64,000 nucleotides of DNA. Source: Paenibacillus chondroitinus NBRC 15376 (GTDB lineage Bacteria; Bacillota; Bacilli; Paenibacillales; NBRC-103111). The notes beneath the pieces are model-generated. The model had not been told where the DNA came from, ran no database searches, and saw nothing but the letters and a program-made list of their open reading frames with translations. Shown in pieces: positions 32,485 through 41,311 of this stretch; position 1 is the stretch's first letter, and every line of letters starts with the position of its first letter. The position numbers and the translations under genes were made by a program. The stretch covers positions 62,001-126,000 of the forward strand of contig NZ_BILW01000007.1 of NCBI RefSeq assembly GCF_004000765.1, written 5' to 3'.

Positions 32485-34551
32485 CTACCAAGGCCGCTTC
32501 CCGCCGCCAAGCTTGGTCAAAACGCCGTCGTTGGCAGCGTCGTAAGCTTGAAAGATTTTCGCCGCAATCGGAGAGGCGCCATAACGCCCGAAGCCGCCTT
32601 CGGGCACGACAACCGCGACGGCCAGCTTCGGGTTCTCGACTGGCGCAAAGGCGATGAACACGGCATTTTCAACCGAGCCTCCCGACACGCTTTGGGTGGA
32701 TGTGCCTGTTTTGCGCGCCACATTAAAAGGCAGCTCCTCGATCCCTTCAGCCCCGCTTTTCATCCCGTGGATGATGGTGTTCCAATGCTCTTTGGCAAAT
32801 TCGGCGGAGAAGTCCTCCAATACTTCCGGCTCTATTTTTCTAACCAGCTGGCCTTGGTAGTCGCGAATTTCATCTACGAAAAGCGGCTTCATCCGCTTTC
32901 CCCGACTAGCCAACGTAGCTGTGTACTGAGCGAGCTGCAAGGTTGTCGTTTTCTCGTTTTGCCCCCAGGAGGCGTAAACCATCGCAGATTGATAACTGTC
33001 TTTCACAGCATTTTTGATAAAATCGTTAGAGCCTGCAAGCTCGCCCGGTAAGCCGCTGCCTGTTTTGACGCCCATGCCGAATTTCGCCATGTATTCCGCC
33101 CATTTGGCCGTCACTTCCGGATTCTCCCTGCCGTATTTGGCCCAGAAAGGAATCCCGACTTTTTCAGACATAAACGTGTTTGAGGAATGTTCAATCGCCC
33201 CTGCAGCATCCATCGCCCCGTAAGCCGCTTTTCCCGAATTGGTGATAGTGCTGTTGCCGCCTTTACCAAAACTGAACGACCCCGTATCGTTATAAACATA
33301 ACCGTTCCCGCTGAAAAAATTCTCCTTAAGCCCTATCAACACGGACATAGGCTTAATCGTCGAACCCATGAACACAATCGATGATGGATGTTTCGCATTT
33401 TCTTTCTCGTCAGGATACTTGGCTTTTGCTGTGCGAATGCTGCCATTAGGAATAAAGGATTCGATTTCTTTGTAGACGCTTGCCGACATGCCACCGGTCC
33501 ACGCATTTGCATCATAATCCGGATAGTTCGCCATCGTAACGACCCGTCCTGTATCCACTTCCATAGCCACTGCAAACCCGGAGGCTGCCTGCATACCAAC
33601 ACTCATGTACAAATCATTGGCGTGCGACGGGCTGCGCAAGTAGCGAATATGCTCCTCCAGCATACGTTCTGTCGCTTTTTGGATATCTTTATGTATGCTC
33701 AAATATAAATTATTTCCTTTGACGGGAGCCGTGACATCGGCTCTCCCAATGATTTTGTTAACGGCGTCCACGGGGTATGTCTTCCTGCCGTTTCTGCCGC
33801 GCAGCTCATCCTGATACATGCGTTCAATGCCATCAAAACCCACATTTTCCGAGCTCAAATATTCCTGAACCATAGGGCTGTCTTTGTAGATTTCTTTGGC
33901 TGTAGGAGAGGTAAAAGAGTTCGTATATCCCACTAAATGCGTGGCAATGGTCGTGTTGCCGTCATCATCCAGTTCATAGGTGCGGATGCTTTCCTCCGTT
34001 ACGTCCAACCATTTAAATTCATCCCGATGTTCTAAAAGGTAGGCGATCTCTTCGCTGGACAAATCCGCCTTAATTCTTCGCGGAACCCAGTAATAACTTG
34101 GTTTCTTAATTTCAGCCTTGTGGTAGTCGTAGCCGATGTCCATGGCTAAAATGATTTCTTCGGGCGTCGGACTTTTCGAGTTTGGTTTGGCATACTTGTC
34201 GAAAACATCCGCTTTCAACCGATCCGCAATAGCAATTAACTCATCTAACTTTTGCGCGCTGGGATCAATTCGAAAAAATAAAGATTGCATGGGAATGGTA
34301 TACGCAAGCGGAGATTTCGAGGAGTCATAGATGTTGCCGCGAATGGGAGCAATTTGTATCGTTTGTGTGCCGTTTCTATTCTCTGCGGCTTTATGTATTT
34401 TCGTTTCAACAAACTGCAGCATAGCCAATCGCACGATCAGGATGGAAAATAAGACAAAGGTTACAAAGAAAAAAAGATTGATCCGCAGCGAAAAATGTCT
34501 CTTTTGAGCAAGCTCTTTTTTCCTCGGATCATCTGCGATCGGCGACTTCAT
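32485..34551 (-). CDS. Class B penicillin-binding protein, transpeptidase (PBP2/PbpA type), copy A
   Basis: A 688-residue D,D-transpeptidase for septal or side-wall murein cross-linking. One membrane anchor (residues 23-45, INLFFFVTFVLFSILIVRLAML) is followed by the dimerisation domain (PIRGNIYDSSKSPLAYTIP, GFDGIERMYQDELRG) and the transpeptidase domain. Active-site motifs: SxxK in GSTIKP, SxN in EHSSNTF, and KTG in RKTGTSTQ. ATG 34551 follows AGGGGG; the longer frame to 34662 is not coding. It is the second of two closely similar adjacent genes (see 34722). Confidence 0.9.
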   Translation of the reverse strand: MKSPIADDPRKKELAQKRHFSLRINLFFFVTFVLFSILIVRLAMLQFVETKIHKAAENRNGTQTIQIAPIRGNIYDSSKSPLAYTIPMQSLFFRIDPSAQKLDELIAIADRLKADVFDKYAKPNSKSPTPEEIILAMDIGYDYHKAEIKKPSYYWVPRRIKADLSSEEIAYLLEHRDEFKWLDVTEESIRTYELDDDGNTTIATHLVGYTNSFTSPTAKEIYKDSPMVQEYLSSENVGFDGIERMYQDELRGRNGRKTYPVDAVNKIIGRADVTAPVKGNNLYLSIHKDIQKATERMLEEHIRYLRSPSHANDLYMSVGMQAASGFAVAMEVDTGRVVTMANYPDYDANAWTGGMSASVYKEIESFIPNGSIRTAKAKYPDEKENAKHPSSIVFMGSTIKPMSVLIGLKENFFSGNGYVYNDTGSFSFGKGGNSTITNSGKAAYGAMDAAGAIEHSSNTFMSEKVGIPFWAKYGRENPEVTAKWAEYMAKFGMGVKTGSGLPGELAGSNDFIKNAVKDSYQSAMVYASWGQNEKTTTLQLAQYTATLASRGKRMKPLFVDEIRDYQGQLVRKIEPEVLEDFSAEFAKEHWNTIIHGMKSGAEGIEELPFNVARKTGTSTQSVSGGSVENAVFIAFAPVENPKLAVAVVVPEGGFGRYGASPIAAKIFQAYDAANDGVLTKLGGGKRPW

Positions 34552-34662
34552 CACTGTATAGCCCCCTTCTGTGTCAGGATGTATCCTGAAACAGACGCAG
34601 CGACCCGGCAATAAGTTCACTAAAATTTGGAAAACTTGACTTACTTCCCAAGACAAGTCCAC

Positions 34663-34707
34663 AAAAAACCTTCAGACCCACTTATCAAGTGGATTTGAAG
34701 GTTTTTT
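34663..34707 (-). terminator. Terminator between the two penicillin-binding protein genes
   Basis: AAAAAACCTTCA (34663-34674) pairs with TGAAGGTTTTTT (34696-34707), enclosing CCACTT/AAGTGG. T runs exist in both directions. It separates the two copies into different transcripts. Confidence 0.85.
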
Positions 34708-34721
34708 ACTCGTTTCTGCCT

Positions 34722-36800
34722 CTACCAAGGCCTCTTCCCGCCGCCAAGCTTGGTCAATATGCCTTCATTGGCTGCATCGTAAGCCTGAAAGATTTTTGCC
34801 GCAATCGGGGATGCGCCATAACGTCCGTAGCCGCCTTCCGGCACGACGACCGCCACAGCAAGCTTCGGATTCTCGACCGGCGCGAAGGCGATGAATACGG
34901 CGTTATCGATCGTTCCGCCTGAAACGGCTTGTGTCGAAGTCCCTGTCTTCCGAGCCACGTTATAGGGCAGCTCCTCAATGCCTTCCGCGCCACTCTTCAT
35001 CCCATGGATGATGGTGTTCCAATCCCCTTTGGCGAACAGAGCCGTATTATCTTCCAGCACTTCGGGTTCTACCTTTTTGACTAGTTCACCTTCAAAGCTT
35101 CGAATCTCGTCAACGAACAACGGCTTCATCCGTTTGCCGCGGCTGCCTAGAGTTGCGGCGAACTGCGCGAGCTGCAGCGTCGTTGTTTTCTCATTCTGCC
35201 CCCATGAAGCATAAACCATGGCAGATTGATAACTGTCTTTTTTGGCGTTTTTGGCAAAGTCATTCGAACCGGCAATTTCACCGGGCAAGCCGCTCCCCGT
35301 CTTGACGCCTAAGCCGAACTTCGCCAAATATTCCGCCCATTTGTCTGTTACAGCAGGATTTTCCCCGCCGTATTTCTGATAAAACGGAATGCCGACTTTG
35401 GCCGACATGTACGTATTGGACGAGTGTTCGATGGAGCTGGAGGCATCCAAATTCCCATACGCCGTTCTCCCTGAGTTCGAAATCGAACTTGTCGAATTCG
35501 CTTTACCAAACGTGAAGGTACCTGAATCGTAATAGTACTGATTGGAAGGAGTAATCAACTTCTCCGTTAAACCAATCAGGACGGACAATGGTTTGATCGT
35601 GGAACCCATGAAAACGATGGAAGACGGATGTTTCGGACGCTCTTTATCTGTGTATTTCGGGTACGCGGTTGTAATCGAACCATTCGCAATATAGGAGCCA
35701 ACTTCGTCTAATGTTGCTTGCGAAATTCCGCCCGTCCATTCATTCGAATTGTAGTCCGGGTAGTTAGCCATCGTAACGACGCGCCCCGTGTCTACTTCCA
35801 TTGCTACCGCATAACCGGCCTGCGCATTCGCCCCGTATTTGATAAAGGCATCATTCCGCGCGTACGGTGTATGCAGAAAAGCAATCTGATCGGCGATCGC
35901 CTTCTCCGCCGTTTTTTGAATATCTTTGTTGATCGACAGATACAAATTGTTCCCTTTGGTTGGCTTCGTTACCGTCGCGCGCCCGATAATTTTCATGGCC
36001 GCATTAACGGGGTAAATTTTATAACCATTTTTCCCGCGAAGCTCATCTTGGTACATCCTCTCGATGCCATCGAAGCCGACATTTTCGGTATCGAGATACT
36101 CTTTACTGTTTTCATTATCTTGGTACATCTCTTTGGCCTTTTCCGTGGAATAGCTTTTGAGGTAACCAATCAATTGCGGAGCGATGGTCGACGGCGATCC
36201 ATCCGTATCCATGTCGTCCAATTCGTAAGTACGGATGCTTTCTTCTGTCACTTCCAGCCACTTGAATTCATCCCGGTGCTCTAATAAATAGGCGATTTCT
36301 TCTTTGGACAAATCTGTTTTGATTTTACGTGGAACCCAATAATAACTCGGATCCTTCACTTTGTTTTTATTGATGTCATAACCCAAATCCATGGCAAGCA
36401 CGATATCCGCAGGCTCCAGCTTCTTGGAATCCGGTTTGCCGTATTTATCAAAAACGTCTGTCTTCAGCTTGTTCGCCATGCGAATGACTTCATCTTTATC
36501 CTGCTGAGAGGGCTCGATTCGGAAAAATAAGGACTGCACTGGAATGGTATAGGCAAGAGGTGATTTCGTAGAATCATAAATGTTGCCGCGGATGGGTGCA
36601 ATTTTATTCGTCTGATTCGTGTTCGTATTCTCTGCTGCCTTCAAATCTTTGGCTTGCACGAATTGTAAAATGGCCAAACGCACGATAAGTACGGAAAACA
36701 ATAAGAACGTTATAAAGAAAAAGATATTGATCCGAAACGAAAAATGCCGTTTCTTCGTGATTTCTTTTTTCTTTGGATCATCCATTATGGATGGTTTCAT
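34722..36800 (-). CDS. Class B penicillin-binding protein, transpeptidase (PBP2/PbpA type), copy B
   Basis: A 692-residue paralogue of the 32485-34551 protein with the same layout: membrane anchor at residues 24-45, PIRGNIYDSTKSPLAYTIP, GFDGIERMYQDELRGKNGYK, SxxK in GSTIKP, SxN in EHSSNTY, KTG in RKTGTSTQ, and the identical end KRPW. The two proteins agree over nearly their whole length, most closely in the last 250 residues. ATG 36800 follows AAAGGA by 10 bases. It lies 17 bases after a HAD hydrolase gene and is probably co-transcribed with it. The pair arose by tandem duplication. Confidence 0.9.
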   Translation of the reverse strand: MKPSIMDDPKKKEITKKRHFSFRINIFFFITFLLFSVLIVRLAILQFVQAKDLKAAENTNTNQTNKIAPIRGNIYDSTKSPLAYTIPVQSLFFRIEPSQQDKDEVIRMANKLKTDVFDKYGKPDSKKLEPADIVLAMDLGYDINKNKVKDPSYYWVPRKIKTDLSKEEIAYLLEHRDEFKWLEVTEESIRTYELDDMDTDGSPSTIAPQLIGYLKSYSTEKAKEMYQDNENSKEYLDTENVGFDGIERMYQDELRGKNGYKIYPVNAAMKIIGRATVTKPTKGNNLYLSINKDIQKTAEKAIADQIAFLHTPYARNDAFIKYGANAQAGYAVAMEVDTGRVVTMANYPDYNSNEWTGGISQATLDEVGSYIANGSITTAYPKYTDKERPKHPSSIVFMGSTIKPLSVLIGLTEKLITPSNQYYYDSGTFTFGKANSTSSISNSGRTAYGNLDASSSIEHSSNTYMSAKVGIPFYQKYGGENPAVTDKWAEYLAKFGLGVKTGSGLPGEIAGSNDFAKNAKKDSYQSAMVYASWGQNEKTTTLQLAQFAATLGSRGKRMKPLFVDEIRSFEGELVKKVEPEVLEDNTALFAKGDWNTIIHGMKSGAEGIEELPYNVARKTGTSTQAVSGGTIDNAVFIAFAPVENPKLAVAVVVPEGGYGRYGASPIAAKIFQAYDAANEGILTKLGGGKRPW

Positions 36801-36817
36801 CACACTCAGATCCTTTC

Positions 36818-37543
36818 TTACACAATAGCTTGCTGATCATCAAAAAGCTCTAGCAGGGATCGGATACCCTCCCCGGTATGATAGTCGTAACGGATGATGC
36901 GAACCGCATCGATGCCGACTTGATTCGGCGCCCACACATCGTTCGTTTCGTGATCACCAATATAAAGGACATCCTTGGCCTCTACACCCGCACGCTCCAG
37001 GGCAAGTTGGAAAATCGCCGGATCCGGCTTCTCAAGACCAACCTCTGTCGACACGAGGACAGGATCAAAATAGTGCAGAATTCCTTTATCCTCTAAAATA
37101 GCTTTCAATGTCGGTGCAAAATTGCTAATAATTCCTATTCTAAAGCCCTGGGCTTGAAGGCGCTCGAGAAAAGGCTTAACATCATCAAACAATTCATAAT
37201 ACTCTGGTGCGGTATAAATGTCGTACAGCTCGTGGCAGCAGTTGAAAATCTCTTCCTCTGTCCATTCCTCATGGATACCCAGCTTATGCAGCACATATTT
37301 ATATAGGTTGACCCAGAATTCACGATCTGACTCCGGAGAACATACAATAAAGTTATCTTGCTTGTTCACATAATAAAATAGACGGAAAGCCTCCGTAAAC
37401 AGTTCACTAATATGATCCTCATCCCGCTCCACAGCGCGCAATTGCAGGTACTGTTTCAAAATGGTCTGGGCGGCAGGAATCGTTAATAATGTGTCCCCGG
37501 CATCTAAGTAAATCATTGGATATTCCTGAATGGATTTAGACAT
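36818..37543 (-). CDS. HAD-superfamily hydrolase
   Basis: A 241-residue HAD subfamily IA enzyme. Motif I is MIYLDAGDTLL, where the aspartate pair usual in phosphatases (DxD) is changed to DAGD, still within the family pattern. Motif II is IGIISNF, motif III the lysine in EKPDPAIF, and motif IV YIGDHETNDV. The helical cap lies between residues 20 and 110. AAGGAG precedes ATG 37543. It heads a unit with penicillin-binding protein copy B. Substrate unknown. Confidence 0.85.
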   Translation of the reverse strand: MSKSIQEYPMIYLDAGDTLLTIPAAQTILKQYLQLRAVERDEDHISELFTEAFRLFYYVNKQDNFIVCSPESDREFWVNLYKYVLHKLGIHEEWTEEEIFNCCHELYDIYTAPEYYELFDDVKPFLERLQAQGFRIGIISNFAPTLKAILEDKGILHYFDPVLVSTEVGLEKPDPAIFQLALERAGVEAKDVLYIGDHETNDVWAPNQVGIDAVRIIRYDYHTGEGIRSLLELFDDQQAIV

Positions 37544-37614
37544 ACAAACTCCTTCATGTTCTCAAAAATAGCACTTTTAATAGTTTACCACATTTACGAA
37601 TGGATGAGAAAAAC

Positions 37615-37651
37615 CACAAAAAAGCCTCCTCCCGGATGTCCGTGAGAAGGC
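37615..37651 (-). terminator. Rho-independent terminator of the transglutaminase-like gene
   Basis: On the minus strand GCCTTCTC pairs with GAGGAGGC, extended by CGG/CCG (37624-37651), followed by six T. Confidence 0.8.
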
Positions 37652-37683
37652 GGTTTACTTCCTTTTGTTAATCTTAAATAGGA

Positions 37684-38832
37684 TTAAACATCTCTAATAT
37701 GCGTTTGGTCAAAATTCGGCGGATTGAACCAGTTACCCCCACTGGCCACCCAAGTGGAATCCAGAGGCACCCAAATTTTGGACTCTTTCAGATACACCTC
37801 GTTCCAAGCATGAGGTCCATAGCTGCCCTGCCCGTCATAGCCAAGGCCCGTTACGACTTTCACATCCAGACCTACAGCCCTTGCCATTTGAGCGTATAAT
37901 CTTGAGTAATCGATACACACGCCTTCCTTGGTGTTGAACGTATCTTCCGGTGTCTGTTCCTTCCAGATGCGCTGTTCTTCATACAGCTTCACTTTATCCC
38001 AATCGTAGTGGACTCGGGTGCCCACCCATTGGTACAGCAGCTTCGCCTTCTCTTCGTCCGTGGTTCCGCTGGCGGTGACTTCTTTGGCCTCATCTACGAT
38101 GTTGCCTGGGACTTTCGCATCCAGAACTTCATATTTCCGCTGTAAAATATTCGTAAATTCCTGCTCCACCGCCCGGGTAAATACCGGCACCTTATCGGCG
38201 ATGAAATCCCCGGTGAAGGGAGAAATGACTTCCTTCGCCCCTTTTTGATACATCTGAGAAGACTCGATATAGGGGGTTACCATCGAATGCGGGAATAGAG
38301 TTACATAAATGAACAAAACGGCAATAAGAATGAGCGCACGAGCAAAACCGGCCACAGAGCCGATGGCGCCCCCGGAAATCGAGGAAATAAACGAATGGCT
38401 GCGTTCCCGATAAGGGTCACGATGAACCAGCCGTGGTCCGATGAGCGGATCAATCAGCAGGTTCAGGAGCTGCTTCACAATCATATAGCCGAGCAAAAAC
38501 AATACGCCGAAACGCAGTAACGGGAAATCACGAATGCTTGTCAAAGCCGTATAGTACGCTTGTTTGAGAGCGCTAATCTCTACGGATGGCACCTGCAGAT
38601 TCTGGCCCTTCAGCCAGGTTTGAAGCAAAGGGGATACGAGCTGCACACCTTTCCACGCAACGAACATGGACAAGATGACGACGACCGCTTCCACGAGCAT
38701 GGAGAGCAGATGTTTGGCAGACCCGGACCCGCCCCGGAAAAAGCCCTGAAGGACAGAGCCCGCGAAAGTGAGCACAATCACAATGGATATGAAGTTTATG
38801 GAATTGGCTTTGAACCAGCTAATATCCGCCAT
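37684..38832 (-). CDS. CvpA-like membrane domain fused to a transglutaminase-like domain
   Basis: Residues 10-190 hold four membrane helices in the pattern of colicin-V-production/CvpA proteins (FISIVIVLTFAGSVLQGFFRG, AVVVILSMFVAWKG, FGVLFLLGYMIVKQLLNLL, GGAIGSVAGFARALILIAVLFIYV). Residues 260-380 form a transglutaminase-like cysteine protease domain facing outward: the catalytic Cys in EGVCIDYSRLYAQMARAVG, His in GPHAWNEVY and Asp in PLDSTW. Such domains act on cell-wall peptides or proteins. The following gene (38863) encodes a membrane protein on the same strand and the two probably belong to one operon. Confidence 0.8.
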   Translation of the reverse strand: MADISWFKANSINFISIVIVLTFAGSVLQGFFRGGSGSAKHLLSMLVEAVVVILSMFVAWKGVQLVSPLLQTWLKGQNLQVPSVEISALKQAYYTALTSIRDFPLLRFGVLFLLGYMIVKQLLNLLIDPLIGPRLVHRDPYRERSHSFISSISGGAIGSVAGFARALILIAVLFIYVTLFPHSMVTPYIESSQMYQKGAKEVISPFTGDFIADKVPVFTRAVEQEFTNILQRKYEVLDAKVPGNIVDEAKEVTASGTTDEEKAKLLYQWVGTRVHYDWDKVKLYEEQRIWKEQTPEDTFNTKEGVCIDYSRLYAQMARAVGLDVKVVTGLGYDGQGSYGPHAWNEVYLKESKIWVPLDSTWVASGGNWFNPPNFDQTHIRDV

Positions 38833-38862
38833 GAGCGCTCACCATCCTTACTAATTTTTCAG

Positions 38863-39294
38863 CTATCCTGCGTTTTTCTTCGCCTGCTCAATGAAAGCAT
38901 TCACTGCCGCATTCGCATTCATTTTAAAAGTTTTGCCTAGGAAAGTAACCTGCACTTCATCGCTTCCAGCTTTACCTTCAACTTTCAGACTCTTCGTTGA
39001 AACGATAAAAGAACCGTCTGGATTTGCTTTGAATTGCGCTTCCTTGGCTTCCGAAGTTAACGCATTGATCGCTTTATCTTTGACCTCATCGCCAACCTGG
39101 GATACGACGCTTGTCCCAATATCCTTTATTTTATCCTTATAACTTGCTCCATAAACGACGAGAGCACCAACTACGACAAGGACAACAATCCATTTAACGA
39201 CCGTTTTTACAATCCCGATAACAATAAATAAAACAATAATAGCAGCAACTAGTAAATACCAACGATCCTGTGCAAATGAAATCCACTGATCCAA
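38863..39294 (-). CDS. Membrane-anchored hypothetical protein
   Basis: A 143-residue protein with two closely spaced membrane helices (residues 12-30 and 32-50, WYLLVAAIIVLFIVIGIVKTVVKWIVVLVVVGALVVYGA). A soluble domain follows with a mixed helix and strand pattern (DGSFIVSTKSLKVEGKAGSDEVQVTFLGKTFKM). Start: TTG 39294 after AGGAGGGG. The family is not recognised. It is 30 bases upstream of the CvpA-transglutaminase gene on the same strand, so a shared envelope role is likely. Confidence 0.75.
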   Translation of the reverse strand: MDQWISFAQDRWYLLVAAIIVLFIVIGIVKTVVKWIVVLVVVGALVVYGASYKDKIKDIGTSVVSQVGDEVKDKAINALTSEAKEAQFKANPDGSFIVSTKSLKVEGKAGSDEVQVTFLGKTFKMNANAAVNAFIEQAKKNAG

Positions 39295-39348
39295 AAGAAC
39301 CCCTCCTGTTTATCCAAAAGTCCATCCCTATCATACTACAGGGAATCC

Positions 39349-39504
39349 TTAGTCTTCATCCCTTTTTTTCTTTAACTGCGCCAGTTTTCGCTGAATTTCA
39401 TCCGTTTGATCCACGCTACCTCTCGTTTTGCGAAAGGACTGCCGGAGCCGGAATACTAGAAATACGGCGACGCAAGCAAGTAAAAGAATCACATAAGCAT
39501 CCAT
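39349..39504 (-). CDS. Small single-pass membrane protein
   Basis: A 51-residue protein starting at ATG 39504, right after GGAGGAAGTT. One N-terminal helix (AYVILLLACVAVFLVFRL) is followed by a charged tail that ends as a short coiled coil (VDQTDEIQRKLAQLKKKRDED). It lies 54 bases upstream of the 38863-39294 gene on the same strand and may be the first gene of that envelope operon. Not recognised as a named family. Confidence 0.65.
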   Translation of the reverse strand: MDAYVILLLACVAVFLVFRLRQSFRKTRGSVDQTDEIQRKLAQLKKKRDED

Positions 39505-39609
39505 AACTTCCTCCATCCCAATTGTGTCAATTATACGGAAAGGTCATATCCATCGGACGAGCGGCGTACATCTTAAGAAAGAGACAAGTCTAAACAAGGT
39601 GGTGAGCAC

Positions 39610-40776
39610 ATGCGAACAGCCCTTTGGCTGTACTTATTTATGTTTGTGGCTTTTTTTGATTTGCACGCACAGTACCCGATTCTGTCACCTTTCGCCTTAT
39701 CCTTAGGGGCCGCTCCTTCCTTCATAGGGCTAATCATGGGCGTATACTCGATCACGCACTTGCCTGGCAATCTCATCGCTGGCTATGGCGTGGACAAATA
39801 CGGCAGCAAATTTTTCATTGTCTTTAGCCTGATTGTAGCAGGGATCATCTTACTTTTTCAATCGAATGTAAAAGATCCATGGCACCTGCTCTACATTCGT
39901 TCCATAAGCGGCTTTGTGCTTGCCTTCTTATCTCCGGCCTGCTTGTCACTGCTGGCACGCATCGCCAAAGACCGCATCCAACAGAGTAAGCTGATGGCGG
40001 GGAACGGCCTGATCCACACGTTAGCTTCCGTGGTTTCTCCTGCTGCTGGAGCCATCCTGGTTGCCAAAATCGGTTTTACAACCGCTTTTTCCGTGTTGGG
40101 CTGGATTCTGATCATAACGGGATTCCTCGCAATCTTTGGCGTCAAAGAGAAACAGCTGCTGAGCCAATCCGCCGGCAAACTTCCAGTTTTGGATCATCAC
40201 GGCCACGGAATGCCGGATGAAGATGCCAACTTTCCTGTCGGCGCGTCCGTTCCTTGGCTATTTTTTCTTATTCCAATGGCGCTTTCCTGCTCTCAAGGCA
40301 TTTTATTCTTTGAACTGCCGCTGATGGAATCCGCTAGAGAATCCATTCTCACCTCCGGCGTATTTTTTACATTAATCAGCTTGGGCGCTCTGCTAAGTAT
40401 CTCATTCTGGTTCCTTAACAAAGTATCGCCATTCATCCGGACTGTCTGTGGAAGCTTGTCATTAGCTGTAGTTTTCTTCGGCTTAGCTATTCAGTGGGCT
40501 ATCCCTTTACCTGTTTCCCTCTTCCTGATCGGAATGGCCAAAGGTGTCATTTATCCTGCATTAGCTGCCTTGCTTGCCAGCATTACCAGCAGCAGCCGTT
40601 ATGGCCGCGTCTTTTCTTTGCTTTCGATCTCTTATTCCGTTGGCGCCTTCATCGGCCCTATGATGGCGGGGCAGCTTCGCGACCATATTTCCTCTTATTT
40701 CATCGCCTTCTTCATTCTCATGCTGGCACTTTCGCTTTTACCCTTGCGATCATTTAAAGCGCCAGTTACGACATAA
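39610..40776 (+). CDS. Major facilitator superfamily transporter
   Basis: A 388-residue protein with 12 predicted helices. The loop 2-3 motif appears as GYGVDKYGSKFFIV, a variant of the MFS motif GxxxDRxGRR, and the first half ends with GFLAIFGVKEK before a central cytoplasmic loop with HHGHGMPDED. The size and pattern suggest a drug or small-molecule exporter (DHA1-like), but the substrate is unknown. ATG 39610 follows AAGGTGGTGAG. It is transcribed away from the small membrane protein gene at 39349. Confidence 0.85.
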   Translation: MRTALWLYLFMFVAFFDLHAQYPILSPFALSLGAAPSFIGLIMGVYSITHLPGNLIAGYGVDKYGSKFFIVFSLIVAGIILLFQSNVKDPWHLLYIRSISGFVLAFLSPACLSLLARIAKDRIQQSKLMAGNGLIHTLASVVSPAAGAILVAKIGFTTAFSVLGWILIITGFLAIFGVKEKQLLSQSAGKLPVLDHHGHGMPDEDANFPVGASVPWLFFLIPMALSCSQGILFFELPLMESARESILTSGVFFTLISLGALLSISFWFLNKVSPFIRTVCGSLSLAVVFFGLAIQWAIPLPVSLFLIGMAKGVIYPALAALLASITSSSRYGRVFSLLSISYSVGAFIGPMMAGQLRDHISSYFIAFFILMLALSLLPLRSFKAPVTT

Positions 40777-40791
40777 CGCTTCCTGTTCATG

Positions 40792-40818
40792 GCGGCTTGA
40801 CCTGTGCAAGCCGTCTTT
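40792..40818 (+). terminator. Terminator of the MFS gene
   Basis: CGGCTTG (40793-40799) pairs with CAAGCCG (40807-40813), followed by TCTTT. Confidence 0.6.
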
Positions 40819-40831
40819 GCGCTGTCAATCT

Positions 40832-40855
40832 CTGTCATTTCCCGGGAAATGGCAG
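40832..40855. promoter_or_regulatory. 24-bp palindrome upstream of the Toprim gene
   Basis: CTGTCATTTCCC is followed immediately by GGGAAATGGCAG, giving a loop-free dyad with one wobble position. It sits about 90 bases before the Toprim gene and could be an operator. Confidence 0.45.
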
Positions 40856-40943
40856 CGTATTATTTATGCAAACGTCGAATGGAATCCTTGGATCACTGCC
40901 AAAAACGGGTTATACTACAAAAAAACCAGATGGAGGATAACCC

Positions 40944-41297
40944 ATGTCGATCACAATCATTGTCGAAGGCAAAAACGACAAAAGCCGCTTAAAGCGCGTC
41001 GTTGACGATAGCGTCCAGATCCTTTGCACCTTCGGAACACCTAGCTCGCAAACCTTGGAGGAACTACGAAAAAAAGCCGGAGACAAGCAAGTTTATTTGT
41101 TTACGGACAATGACTCTTCGGGTAAAAAAATACGTTTCCTGCTGCGGGATACGTTCCCGGATGCCGAGCAAATCTATACGCGCAAAGGGTATGCGGGTGT
41201 CGAAGGAACACCTGAAGAATACCTGATTCAGCAATTAGAAAAAGCAGGCCTGGAGGAGTATATTATCTACCCTTCACCAGATCCTGCTTTTGAATAG
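40944..41297 (+). CDS. Stand-alone Toprim-domain protein
   Basis: A 117-residue protein that is almost nothing but a Toprim domain. The catalytic glutamate is Glu8 in IIVEGKNDKSRL and the DxD pair is Asp55 and Asp57 in LFTDNDSSGKKIR. Toprim domains bind magnesium and occur in topoisomerases, primases and ribonuclease M5. RNase M5 is longer and has a C-terminal domain absent here, so this protein is probably a small M5-like nuclease or ligase of unknown substrate. ATG 40944 follows GGAGGA. Confidence 0.8.
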   Translation: MSITIIVEGKNDKSRLKRVVDDSVQILCTFGTPSSQTLEELRKKAGDKQVYLFTDNDSSGKKIRFLLRDTFPDAEQIYTRKGYAGVEGTPEEYLIQQLEKAGLEEYIIYPSPDPAFE

Positions 41298-41311
41298 TTG
41301 ATGCCGTTAAC

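Noticed and set aside
35718..36284. A 188-codon frame opposite penicillin-binding protein copy B
   Set aside because: Mirror frame of a conserved gene, without ribosome site or recognisable domain.
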